A DNA stretch of 64,000 nucleotides from Pseudomonas arsenicoxydans (lineage in GTDB: Bacteria; Pseudomonadota; Gammaproteobacteria; Pseudomonadales; Pseudomonadaceae): contig NZ_RCZE01000011.1 in the NCBI RefSeq assembly GCF_006438915.1, positions 202,417-266,416 on the forward strand, written 5' to 3'. The position numbers and the translations under genes were made by a program. The notes beneath the pieces are model-generated. The model did no database searches, had not been told where the DNA came from, and saw nothing but the letters and a program-made list of their open reading frames with translations. Shown one piece after another: positions 7,806 to 16,375 of the stretch. Position 1 is the first letter of the stretch. Each line of letters starts with the position of its first letter.

Positions 7806-9629
7806 ATGCGTCCAAAACCGCCACATCGATTAAAACCAGACGGAGTCAACTTATCACCTGACTCGCTGGAGCCACCCAGATTGCCCGGAAACGAAGCGCC
7901 CACGAGGCAACATTCAAACATCGTCAACCCACATGATTTTCATCTTCAAGGTCGGCAGCCACTCCTGCCAGATGAAAGAAATATCAGCGCAGCAACCAGT
8001 GTCGAAGGCGTATCAGCGTCCGAGTCGGGGGTCGAGATCTCGGATACTCCAGGGTTGGGCTCCGGTGAACTGGCAGCCCAGTACGGCCTGGAGACTTACT
8101 TGCTGCCACCTGCCCTGCTAAGCGGCATGCAACCACCCGATGGCCAGGGGTTGCGGTGGATGAAAGGGCGCAAGTTTGTAGATATCGAAAATGAGGGAAC
8201 CGCGTATGTGGAATTCGACATCGGAACCGGAACCTACCGTGCGACTGATCTCTACCGGAAGCTCCCTTCCGGTCCCGCCCTGTACAAAAATGAGGGAGCA
8301 CTGACCTGGCGTCAAAAAGAAACGATCACCGAAGGCAGTCCTGATCAATCTGCAGTGCATCAACGTCCGGTTGTCGAGGCGCAACCCGGACACAGCAGGA
8401 GTCGCTCAGACTCCCTGGAGCAAGAATCACTAGCCTCCCAACCCGGTACAAAAAAAACAGAGTCTGGCGTGACCGTTCAGTCGAACACACCTGATACCGT
8501 CGACTCTATTGATGCGGGAAGGCTGTTAATCGATGGGCCATTGAAAAGGCTATACCCGAGCAAGACGAGCAGCGAACGCTACGAGTTACTTGAATCGTAC
8601 AACTTAAGCAGCGGCCAACTGACACGTTTACATCGAGACATGAACGAAACTCGCACTTTTCCTGCGTGGGCGGAAAGTCATAAGCGCTTATCTTCACAAG
8701 CGGACAACGCTCAAAGATTCGACCTCATCGCTGCACAGGTTGCTCTGGTTATCCCCCAACTAAGACGTCAACCGCAAGACGATTATTCTCCTCACGACTT
8801 ATATTGCTCCAGTGAGTTTCTCGAGCATTTTTCCGCGTCGATCGGTTATCAGCGCAACACCCACGGTCTTTTATACCGTACCGATATTCCCGCCATGTTC
8901 AGGGGCGATGATCGAACGCCGTTCGAACTGGCAAGGGATCGGCGAATGATCGCGCGCGAAGGGCTTCCCGAAACGGTCACACAACGAGCACAAAGCGCTA
9001 CCTTTCTGCTGTCGGATGCGAAGGAATATGCAAGCAACCTGGGAGGGCACGCGAAAAACGACAAGCTGCGATACAACGCACAGGCCAATCTATTTCCTGG
9101 AGTGCGAAAGCTTCCAAAAGGCAGGAATGATGATGATTCTGACGAGGACTACCGTAACGAGTCGTCGAATTCGGATTCCGACAGCTCATTTACACTTGAT
9201 AAGTCGCGAGACTATGAACCCATCAGATACAGGCAGCATGTTGGTTTTATCTACATGATCGACACCCGAGGTATTGAGGTGGTGCCGGGACGAGAAAACC
9301 TCTATCTCAATAGTGAGGGCTCGGCAAGCTTCCAGCCCGACGCGCTGGAAGGCGTTATCTCTATTTCGAAAAGAGGTTTGAGTTCCGACCGCGTATGGCT
9401 GGTCAATTCCGATCTGACACGTGCCGCCCCCGTCAATGCTGTTTACGAACAGGCAGGTAACAACGCTGATGCCATAGAACATGAAACCTGGATCGGTACT
9501 TATAACCGGGATCGTTATGATCAGTTGGTCGATCAAGTCGTGGACAAAGGCTGGGGGATCAAACTCCCGGAAAACCAGGCAATCTCTTCCGACGATATTG
9601 TTTGGCCGACCGTAGAATCCACTGCGTAA
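7806..9629 (+). CDS. Putative ADP-ribosyltransferase toxin, enterotoxin-A-like (paralogue 1)
   Basis: 607 residues. Start chosen at the ATG preceded by GAGGAG; an in-frame TTG at 7791 lacks such a site. Residues about 115-175 hold a module (KFVDIENEGTAYVEFD, YRATDLYRKLPSGPALYKN) shared with the next gene. Residues about 250-300 hold IDGPLKRLYPSK and a DMNETRTFPAWAESHK segment. The C-terminal part follows the cholera-toxin A order: LYRTD (Arg358), RTPFELARDRRMIAR, SATFLLSDAKEYA (Ser397), an acidic Asp/Ser-rich insert, FIYMIDTRGIEVV, then LEGVISISKRGLSSDRVW (Glu515). This fits an R-S-E mono-ADP-ribosyltransferase. The residue two before Glu515 is Ala, so the E-x-E of arginine-specific enzymes is absent. 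Not a recognised named family; target unknown. Confidence 0.65.
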   Translation: MRPKPPHRLKPDGVNLSPDSLEPPRLPGNEAPTRQHSNIVNPHDFHLQGRQPLLPDERNISAATSVEGVSASESGVEISDTPGLGSGELAAQYGLETYLLPPALLSGMQPPDGQGLRWMKGRKFVDIENEGTAYVEFDIGTGTYRATDLYRKLPSGPALYKNEGALTWRQKETITEGSPDQSAVHQRPVVEAQPGHSRSRSDSLEQESLASQPGTKKTESGVTVQSNTPDTVDSIDAGRLLIDGPLKRLYPSKTSSERYELLESYNLSSGQLTRLHRDMNETRTFPAWAESHKRLSSQADNAQRFDLIAAQVALVIPQLRRQPQDDYSPHDLYCSSEFLEHFSASIGYQRNTHGLLYRTDIPAMFRGDDRTPFELARDRRMIAREGLPETVTQRAQSATFLLSDAKEYASNLGGHAKNDKLRYNAQANLFPGVRKLPKGRNDDDSDEDYRNESSNSDSDSSFTLDKSRDYEPIRYRQHVGFIYMIDTRGIEVVPGRENLYLNSEGSASFQPDALEGVISISKRGLSSDRVWLVNSDLTRAAPVNAVYEQAGNNADAIEHETWIGTYNRDRYDQLVDQVVDKGWGIKLPENQAISSDDIVWPTVESTA

Positions 9630-9690
9630 GTCATTTGTTACATAAACCCTATAAAACTTCTTTGCTTAAACGGATTTGAGCACCTCTACC

Positions 9691-11544
9691 ATGCCTGTAA
9701 AACCGCCTACAAAATTTCCTGCTACTGACATCTCTACAATCAACGTCAATCCGCCGCGCTTACGGCCAGACGCCCTACTTCCGACACCTGCGATGCCAGG
9801 CAGCTCCGTTTTTCATCATGGGCAATCGCCAAGTCCGGCGAGGCCTGAATACGGGGGCGGCGCTCCTGTCGCAATAACCCTCGACAGAGGGGTTCCAGTG
9901 CCTACGAAACTGGACATTACGGAAATCCCCGTAAGACAACTTTTACAACCCTCGGCAGACTCGAACCTGGCCGCCTATCTATTGCGCCCTGCCATGCTGC
10001 GAACCATGCCGCGGCCTGACGAACAGGGGTTTCGGACAATCGTCGCACGCAAATTTGTGGACGTTAAAAACGAAGGAACCGTCTATGTGGAATTCGATGA
10101 CGCGACGGCGGCTTATCGCGCGACAGACCTTTACAAAAAGCACCCGCAAGGACCTGCGCTTTACAAAAACGATGGGGAAGCCACCTGGAGTCAGCGGCCT
10201 CAGGCGAGAGAAACCGTCACGCTGAAACGCTCCTTGGCCGATGAGCCAGTGCCTGAGACAACCCTCCCCGGCAAACACCCAAGAGTCCAGTCTCCAGGTC
10301 CGCAACGGAGCGTTGAGCCCCCCCCTGCAAGCCCACGCCCGGAACTGAGTCAGAACCTACGGGCTCAATTGATCGACGGTCCGCTCCAGTCGCTCTATCC
10401 AGACAAAACAGCCAACGAGCTGGAAACATTTCTAAGGTCTTACAATTTATCCCCGGGACAGCAAACGCGTCTGCACAAGGACATGCTGGAAAATCTCAAG
10501 ATTCCCGAATGGGCTGAACAGCATAAGCAGATGAGCAGGGATACTGGCAATCCTCGTCGACACGACCTGCTGTATAGCGAGATAGAGCCAAACCTGCGTC
10601 ACCTGAGGAACGGAACAGCAACTACCGGCCTCTATGAGCTTCATCTCAGTTTGACCCACGAGTATCTCGATAGCTTTCTGGTAAAGGCTGGATACTCGCG
10701 AAACAGAAACAACTGCCTGTACCGGACCGACATCCCTGCTGTATTCAGGGGCGATGAACGCACGCCATTTGAACTGGCAAATGATGGCTGGATGCTGCCC
10801 CGCTACAACCACAAACCCTATGCAACCACCCAAAAAGCCATGAGCGTCACAGTGAGTTTGAAGGCGGCAAAAATGTATGGCGAAGACGAGCCGGATCCGG
10901 AGTATCTGCTTTACAACAGTCAAACCAATAAATACCCGGGCAAGCAACCCGATGACGCCAGTGGCGACTCCGATGCCTCCGATGCCTCCGATGTTTCCAC
11001 TACCTCGAAAATCGCCAGCAGCGGCTCAGAGTCGGACAGTTCGCTGCAACTCGACCTGGAGCGCAACTACGAAACGACCAGGCACAAACAACAAATTCAG
11101 TTTGTTTATGCAATCGACAGCCGAAACATGGAAATCGTACTGGGCGAAGAAAACCATGCGTTCAACCGCGCAGCAAACGGCCCGAACTGGTTCCCCGAGG
11201 ATGATCTGGAAGCACTGCTGTCAGTCTCGAGACGAGGCATCAGCGCCGATCGGATCTGGGTATTTGATTCCAGCCATCAAAAAGCGGTGCGAGTCAAAGA
11301 TCTCCAGGATCACGCCGACGACACAGATGACGCCTACGCCAGAAGAGTAGAAGAACGAACACACTCCGGCGTCGACAACAAAGATGAGTATGACCGGCTG
11401 ATTGCTGAAGTGGCAGCGACTGGCAAACCGGTCCTTTCGCTCAGTGGCGACAAGGAGTGGTTTGCCAACGATATCGTCTGGCCTTCACTGTCGGAAATCA
11501 GCACTAACGCGGCGCTCGACTTGCCCCCGCAATCAATCACCTGA
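9691..11544 (+). CDS. Putative ADP-ribosyltransferase toxin, enterotoxin-A-like (paralogue 2)
   Basis: 617 residues, paralogous to the preceding gene over most of its length. Shared N-terminal module: KFVDVKNEGTVYVEFD, YRATDLYKKHPQGPALYKN. Shared middle: LIDGPLQSLYPDKTANELE and PEWAEQHKQM. The C-terminal part fits the heat-labile enterotoxin A fold even better than its neighbour: LYRTD (Arg345), RTPFELANDGWMLPR (compare RPPDEI...GLMPRG of LT-A), SVTVSLKAAKMYG (Ser385; compare STSLSLRSAHLAG), QFVYAIDSRNMEIV, and DLEALLSVSRRGISADRIW (Glu507). An Asp/Ser-rich linker interrupts the fold, as in paralogue 1. The start ATG at 9691 is preferred over an in-frame TTG at 9676. The gene ends two bases from the convergent LON-domain gene. 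Confidence 0.67.
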   Translation: MPVKPPTKFPATDISTINVNPPRLRPDALLPTPAMPGSSVFHHGQSPSPARPEYGGGAPVAITLDRGVPVPTKLDITEIPVRQLLQPSADSNLAAYLLRPAMLRTMPRPDEQGFRTIVARKFVDVKNEGTVYVEFDDATAAYRATDLYKKHPQGPALYKNDGEATWSQRPQARETVTLKRSLADEPVPETTLPGKHPRVQSPGPQRSVEPPPASPRPELSQNLRAQLIDGPLQSLYPDKTANELETFLRSYNLSPGQQTRLHKDMLENLKIPEWAEQHKQMSRDTGNPRRHDLLYSEIEPNLRHLRNGTATTGLYELHLSLTHEYLDSFLVKAGYSRNRNNCLYRTDIPAVFRGDERTPFELANDGWMLPRYNHKPYATTQKAMSVTVSLKAAKMYGEDEPDPEYLLYNSQTNKYPGKQPDDASGDSDASDASDVSTTSKIASSGSESDSSLQLDLERNYETTRHKQQIQFVYAIDSRNMEIVLGEENHAFNRAANGPNWFPEDDLEALLSVSRRGISADRIWVFDSSHQKAVRVKDLQDHADDTDDAYARRVEERTHSGVDNKDEYDRLIAEVAATGKPVLSLSGDKEWFANDIVWPSLSEISTNAALDLPPQSIT

Positions 11545-11546
11545 AA

Positions 11547-12143
11547 TCAGGCAAACAACTCACCTTGCAACTCATCGAGCAGCGCCTGGATCGCATCCAG
11601 TCGCTGTTGCGGGTCATCGAGTTGCAGCAGGTCGATTTTGTCCACTTCGGCAAACGGCAGTAGATACGCGAGCTGATTGGCCAGCGACTGCTGGCCGGTC
11701 GCCTCGGTGCCCATGTTCAACGCTTCAACCATCGGGTGTTCGGCCAACGCCTTGAGCAGTGCAACCAGATCGGCGTCTTCATCCTGCAACGGTTGCTCCG
11801 GTTCATCTTCCAGCCACTCAACCTCGGCGACGGTCAACTGATCGCGCTGCACCTCGGTGCTCAAGACATGAAAGCGCCGCCCACCCTGCACCCGAATACC
11901 TAGCAGGCCGTTGTCCTGCTGTTTGAAATCGGTGATCAGCGCTTCGCATCCCACCAGGGCATACCCTGCCGGCGCGATGCCGACCTCCTCGCCTTCGAGG
12001 AGGCACACCACGCCGAAGCCGCCGCCCTGTTTCATGCAACGGCTGATCATGTCCAGATAGCGCGCCTCGAAGATCTGCAAGTCGAGGATGCAGCCAGGAA
12101 ACAGCACTGTGTTCAGCGGGAAAAGCGGCAAGCTCATAGACAT
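11547..12143 (-). CDS. LON peptidase substrate-binding-domain protein
   Basis: 198-residue stand-alone Lon N-terminal (PUA-like) domain. It begins LPLFPLNTVLFPGCILDLQIFE, followed by RYLDMISRCM and GGRRFHV, typical of the family. It has no ATPase or protease domain, so it is not a Lon protease itself. Proposed roles in the family are peptide binding or adaptor work, but the cellular function is unknown. It lies four bases downstream of lrgB, so it is probably the last gene of an lrgA-lrgB-LON transcript. It meets the toxin-like gene tail to tail. Confidence 0.9.
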   Translation of the reverse strand: MSMSLPLFPLNTVLFPGCILDLQIFEARYLDMISRCMKQGGGFGVVCLLEGEEVGIAPAGYALVGCEALITDFKQQDNGLLGIRVQGGRRFHVLSTEVQRDQLTVAEVEWLEDEPEQPLQDEDADLVALLKALAEHPMVEALNMGTEATGQQSLANQLAYLLPFAEVDKIDLLQLDDPQQRLDAIQALLDELQGELFA

Positions 12144-12147
12144 TTCC

Positions 12148-12864
12148 TTACACCACCATCGACACCGCCAACGGCAGGAACACCGCCGTGGCCACGCCCA
12201 TCAGACTCATCGCCAGCGCCGCAAACGCGCCGCACTCTTCACTTTCCTGCAAGGCCACCGAGGTGCCGACCGCGTGGGCGGTCATGCCCAGTGCCATACC
12301 GCGCGCCTCGGGACTGTGCACACCCAGCCGGGTCAACAGGCTCGGGCCGAAGATCGCACCGATCACGCCAGTGATCAACACGAACACCGCGGCCAGCGCC
12401 GCGACGCCACCGATCTGCTCGGCCACCAGCATGGCAATCGGTGACGTCACCGACTTGGGCGCCATGGTCATCAGGATCATGTGTTCGGCACCGAACCACC
12501 AGCCCAGCAACACGCCCATGCCCGTGGCGACCACGCCGCCTATCACCAGCGTAGTAAATATCGGCCAGAACAACTGCCGAATCCGTCGCAGATTGAGGTA
12601 AAGCGGCACGGCCAACGCAACGGTTGCAGGCCCGAGCAAGATGCTGAGGATCTCGGTGCTCTTGCGGTACTCGGCGTACGTCAGGCCGCAGGTCACCAGA
12701 ACTCCGATCACTACCAGCATCGAGACCAGCACCGGTTGCAAAAAGATCCAACGGGTTTTCTCGAAGGCCGCCAACACCAGTTGATAAGCGCCCAACGTAA
12801 TGCCGATGCCGAACAACGGATGATGAATCACCGAGTCGAGCGCGCCGTGCCAATCCAGGATCAT
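12148..12864 (-). CDS. lrgB: LrgB/CidB-family membrane protein
   Basis: 238-residue multi-spanning inner-membrane protein. Family landmarks seen are LLGPATVALAVPLY, APKSVTSPIAM and MALGMTAHAVGTS. LrgB works with the holin-like LrgA in control of murein hydrolase export and cell death, and related pairs transport small carboxylates such as pyruvate or glycolate; the activity here is not determined by sequence. The start overlaps the lrgA stop (ATGA), indicating translational coupling. Confidence 0.93.
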   Translation of the reverse strand: MILDWHGALDSVIHHPLFGIGITLGAYQLVLAAFEKTRWIFLQPVLVSMLVVIGVLVTCGLTYAEYRKSTEILSILLGPATVALAVPLYLNLRRIRQLFWPIFTTLVIGGVVATGMGVLLGWWFGAEHMILMTMAPKSVTSPIAMLVAEQIGGVAALAAVFVLITGVIGAIFGPSLLTRLGVHSPEARGMALGMTAHAVGTSVALQESEECGAFAALAMSLMGVATAVFLPLAVSMVV

Positions 12865-13223
12865 TGGTCATCTCCGCGAGGGGCGTGGCGCTTGACCATG
12901 CGCTGCATCAGTACCCCGGCGAAGGCCATGGACAGCAGCAGCGACAACACCAATGCGCCGACGATGGCCCAGAAATCCGCGGCAATGTCCTTGAAGTACA
13001 CCATCACGCCCACGGCCGGCGGCACCAGCAGCAACGGCAAGTAACGCAGCAGACTGCTGGCGGCCAGGCTCAGCGGCTCGCCGACTTGTCCGCGTGAAAT
13101 CAGGTACACCAGCAACAACAGCAAACCGATAATCGGCCCCGGCAGCACCGGTAGAAACAAGTGGTTGATGGCTGTGCCCAGCAATTGGAACAGCACCAGC
13201 CAGGTCAGGCCACGTAACAACAT
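12861..13223 (-). CDS. lrgA: LrgA/CidA-family holin-like protein
   Basis: 120-residue membrane protein with about four hydrophobic segments (LLRGLTWLVLFQLLGTAI, LPGPIIGLLLLLVYLI, LLVPPAVGVMVYF). The conserved PGPIIG motif is typical of the family. The start is the ATG beginning MLLRGL with GGGAG upstream; a longer frame to 13250 adds nine residues without support. It is the first gene of the lrgAB pair and is coupled to lrgB by a four-base overlap. No LytTR or LysR regulator lies beside it. Confidence 0.92.
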   Translation of the reverse strand: MLLRGLTWLVLFQLLGTAINHLFLPVLPGPIIGLLLLLVYLISRGQVGEPLSLAASSLLRYLPLLLVPPAVGVMVYFKDIAADFWAIVGALVLSLLLSMAFAGVLMQRMVKRHAPRGDDQ

Positions 13224-13418
13224 CCGGCATCTCCCGCACTCGCCCCACAAAGCAGGGGCCGAGCATTATAAGCACGTCAGCGCTATGGATCGGCATTCGC
13301 CAAAAGCATGGACAGTTGACCGGAGCCATTTGCCATGTTGATCTAAAGTGGTTCACAGGGAGGTGAAATCCCCCCACTCGAAAAACTATAAATCCGATGA
13401 AACCCAAGGAGAGTCTCA

Positions 13419-13874
13419 ATGCCCTATGTTCCCGTTGCAGAGCTCAAAGATTATGTCGGCAAGGAACTCGGACGTTCCCAATGGCTCACCATCGATCAGG
13501 AGCGCATCAACCTGTTCGCAGAAGCCACAGGTGATTATCAGTTTATTCATGTCGACCCGGTCAAAGCCGCGCAAACGCCATTTGGCAGCACCATCGCCCA
13601 TGGATTCCTGTCGCTGTCACTGATCCCGAAACTGATGGAAGACATCCTCATCCTCCCCGAAGGCGCGAAGATGGTGGTCAACTACGGTCTCGACAGCGTG
13701 CGTTTCATTCAACCGGTCAAGGTCGATTCGAACGTGCGGCTGAAGGTCGAACTCAGTGACGCTACCGAGAAAAAACCTGGCCAATGGCTGCTCAAGGCCA
13801 CCTGCACCCTTGAGATAGACGGCTCGGACAAACCGGCCTATATCGCTGAATCCCTGTCCCTCTGTTTCGTGTAA
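13419..13874 (+). CDS. MaoC-family (R)-specific enoyl-CoA hydratase
   Basis: 151-residue hot-dog-fold protein. The hydratase motif reads FAEATGDYQFIHVDPVKA, with the catalytic Asp/His pair, and TIAHGFLSLSL follows. Members hydrate trans-2-enoyl-CoA, linking fatty-acid oxidation with hydroxyacyl-CoA pools; some are annotated as Nodulation-N-like. It has a strong ribosome site (AAGGAGAG) seven bases before the ATG. It is a stand-alone gene divergent from lrgAB. The natural substrate is not shown. Confidence 0.92.
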   Translation: MPYVPVAELKDYVGKELGRSQWLTIDQERINLFAEATGDYQFIHVDPVKAAQTPFGSTIAHGFLSLSLIPKLMEDILILPEGAKMVVNYGLDSVRFIQPVKVDSNVRLKVELSDATEKKPGQWLLKATCTLEIDGSDKPAYIAESLSLCFV

Positions 13875-13975
13875 CTCATCCGGATGCGAAGCAGCTCACG
13901 CTGTTTCGCGACCCTCTCTATATATACGACACATAGCTGCGGCATACTCGGTCGCCTAATTGCCCGGATCCCGCT

Positions 13976-15694
13976 ATGCGCTCACTTGCACTCCTTGCCT
14001 TGACCCTGTTACTCACCGCTTGCGGCGATGGCGAATCGCTGCTGCCTCCCGATGCCCGGCTGCCGGACGGGGGGCGCTATCGCGGTGATCTGGTCAACGG
14101 CCTGCTGCAAGGTCAGGGGCGCATCGACTACCCGAACGGCAGCTGGTACGCCGGCGAGTTCGACAAGGGTCAATGGCATGGCCAGGGTGAATGGCATGGC
14201 AGCAACGGCGAAGTCTTTCGCGGGAATTTCAACCAGGGCCTGTTCGACGGCCAGGGCACGCTGACCACATCGGGCAGCAGTTACACCGGCGGTTTCAAAC
14301 TCGGTCGGCGCGAGGGTGAAGGCACGCTCAAAGAAAACGGCATGACCTATCGCGGCGAATTCAAGGCCGATCAATATTCAGGGCTCGGCCATCTCGAACT
14401 CGAAGACGGCAGCTCGTACCAGGGCCAGTTCGCCCATGGCAAACCCAACGGTGAAGGCCAGCGCGGCGACGCCAGCGGCAATCAGTTCACCGGGCATTTC
14501 GTCGACGGGCAACTGGAAGGTAACGGGACCTTCAACAGCGCTGACGGCGACATCTACGTGGGCGGCTTCAAGAACAATCAATTGCACGGCAAGGGTCGCT
14601 ACGAGAATGCCGACGGCGATGTCTGGCTCGGTCAGTTCAAGGAAGGCTCGCTGAACGGCAAGGGCGAGTTGATCGGCGCGGATGGCAGCCACTACGTCGG
14701 CCAGTTCAGTGACTGGCGCTTCACCGGCCAGGGCCGCTTGAACCTGCCGGATGGCAGCTTCTACATCGGCCAGTTCGACAGCGACAGTTACTCGGGACGC
14801 GGCACACTGGTGCTGACTGACGGCACCGTGCAAAGCGGCACGTGGAACAATGGCCAGCGTGTGCGTGACGCGGATGGCAAGTTGCTGCCCGACAGCCTGG
14901 AGCTCGGTTTGCTGGCTCAGGGCCGCTTGCTCGAGGACGCCCTGTTCAACGTGCCGACCTCCACTCCGGCCGTCGAGCTGTACACCCTGACCTTAGGCGG
15001 TGACGGCAAGCAAAGCGTGTTCCTGCGCGAATCCGATTACGTCAGCAACATGCTCAGCAGCCGCTTCGGTGCATTTGGCCAGATCCGTCTGGTAAATCAT
15101 CGGGACCACATGGTCGACCGGCCGATGGCCACCCGCGAAAACCTGCGCCGCGCTGCGCTGACACTGGCTGAACGCAGCGGCCCGGAAGATTTGATCTTCA
15201 TCTATCTGACCAGCCACGGCACCAGCGAGCACGAACTGGTGCTCGACCAGCCGCGCATGGAACTGTCCGACCTGCAGGCCGATGAACTCGCCGCGGTACT
15301 GGCGCCGTTGAAGAATCGCGACAAGATCATCGTGATTTCGTCCTGCTATTCCGGCGGCTTCATTCCGGCGTTGAAAGACGAACGCACGCTGATCATGACC
15401 GCCTCGCGGGCGGACCGTGTGTCCTTCGGCTGCTCTGAAGAAGCCAACTTCACCTACTTTGGCGACGCGCTGTTTGCCCAGGCGCTGAACCAGACCGACG
15501 ACCTGGAGCAAGCCTTCAAACTGGCCAAGGCCACCGTTGCCGAGCGCGAGTTGGCGGACGGCTTCGAAGCCTCTGAACCGCAGATCTGGGCACCGAAAAC
15601 GGTCATCTCGCACTGGCAGTTGTTACGCAAGCAGCAGGCACGAAAAGCACTACAAAGTGTCTCGATCGACAGCAAGGATTTAAAGAGCAACTAA
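13976..15694 (+). CDS. MORN-repeat lipoprotein with C13/caspase-like peptidase domain
   Basis: 572 residues. The signal peptide ends in the lipobox LLTAC, so it is a predicted membrane-anchored lipoprotein. Residues about 33-295 contain eleven consecutive MORN-type repeats of about 23 residues with the pattern YxGxFxxGxxxGxG. The C-terminal domain from about 335 resembles peptidase family C13 (legumain/GPI-transamidase-like): IYLTSHG gives His414 and ISSCYSGGF gives Cys457, a complete His-Cys dyad. Substrate and localisation partner are unknown. The gene stands alone, 28 bases before the NAD-binding protein gene. MORN plus caspase-like architecture is known in some bacteria but functionally obscure. 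Confidence 0.88.
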   Translation: MRSLALLALTLLLTACGDGESLLPPDARLPDGGRYRGDLVNGLLQGQGRIDYPNGSWYAGEFDKGQWHGQGEWHGSNGEVFRGNFNQGLFDGQGTLTTSGSSYTGGFKLGRREGEGTLKENGMTYRGEFKADQYSGLGHLELEDGSSYQGQFAHGKPNGEGQRGDASGNQFTGHFVDGQLEGNGTFNSADGDIYVGGFKNNQLHGKGRYENADGDVWLGQFKEGSLNGKGELIGADGSHYVGQFSDWRFTGQGRLNLPDGSFYIGQFDSDSYSGRGTLVLTDGTVQSGTWNNGQRVRDADGKLLPDSLELGLLAQGRLLEDALFNVPTSTPAVELYTLTLGGDGKQSVFLRESDYVSNMLSSRFGAFGQIRLVNHRDHMVDRPMATRENLRRAALTLAERSGPEDLIFIYLTSHGTSEHELVLDQPRMELSDLQADELAAVLAPLKNRDKIIVISSCYSGGFIPALKDERTLIMTASRADRVSFGCSEEANFTYFGDALFAQALNQTDDLEQAFKLAKATVAERELADGFEASEPQIWAPKTVISHWQLLRKQQARKALQSVSIDSKDLKSN

Positions 15695-15721
15695 GCTGAA
15701 CAGTATCAAGGGAGAAACACT

Positions 15722-16363
15722 ATGTACTTGACGCCTCAGCATGTATTGCTTGCCGGAGCTACCGGGTTGACCGGTGAACGTCTGCTTGATCGCCTGTTGA
15801 ACGAGCCTACGATTTCAAGGGTATTGGCCCCCTCGCGCCGTCCACTCGCCAAACACCCGCACCTGGAAAACCCGGTTGGCGACCCGGCGGTGTTTCTGCC
15901 ACAGTTGAACGGCCGCGTCGATATCGCCTATTGCTGCCTGGGCACCACGATCAAACAGGCCGGTTCCGAAGAAGCGTTTCGTGCCGTGGATCTGGACATG
16001 GTTGTGGCGTTTGCCAAACGTGCGCGGGAAATGGGCGCACGCCACCTGATCGTGATCAGTGCCCTGGGCGCTGATCGCAGGTCCTCGATTTTCTACAACC
16101 GGGTCAAAGGCGAGATGGAATACGCATTGCGCGCGCAGGACTGGCCGCAACTGACCATTTGCCGCCCGTCTCTGTTGCTGGGCGATCGCATCGAGCCGCG
16201 CATGGGCGAGAAAGTCGCCGGCCCGCTGTCACGCCTGATCCCGGGCAAATACCACGGCATCGAAGCCTGCCAACTGGCCCGGGCGATGTGGCGGTTGGCG
16301 CTGGAAGAGCAGGATGGGGTGCGGATTGTTGAGTCGGATGAGTTGCGCAAACTAGGTAAATAG
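15722..16363 (+). CDS. NAD(P)-binding Rossmann-fold protein (NmrA/HTATIP2-like atypical SDR)
   Basis: 213 residues with an N-terminal dinucleotide-binding motif LLAGATGLTGERLL. The middle carries DIAYCCLGTTIKQAGSEEAF and a YNRVKGEME segment that retains the SDR Tyr-x3-Lys pair. It resembles atypical short-chain dehydrogenases of the HTATIP2/YbjT type, whose physiological substrate is unsettled. It is preceded by GGGAGAAACACT and separated by 28 bases from the MORN-peptidase gene, so co-transcription is likely. A REP doublet follows the stop codon. Confidence 0.85.
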   Translation: MYLTPQHVLLAGATGLTGERLLDRLLNEPTISRVLAPSRRPLAKHPHLENPVGDPAVFLPQLNGRVDIAYCCLGTTIKQAGSEEAFRAVDLDMVVAFAKRAREMGARHLIVISALGADRRSSIFYNRVKGEMEYALRAQDWPQLTICRPSLLLGDRIEPRMGEKVAGPLSRLIPGKYHGIEACQLARAMWRLALEEQDGVRIVESDELRKLGK

Positions 16364-16375
16364 ACTGCTGACCCT

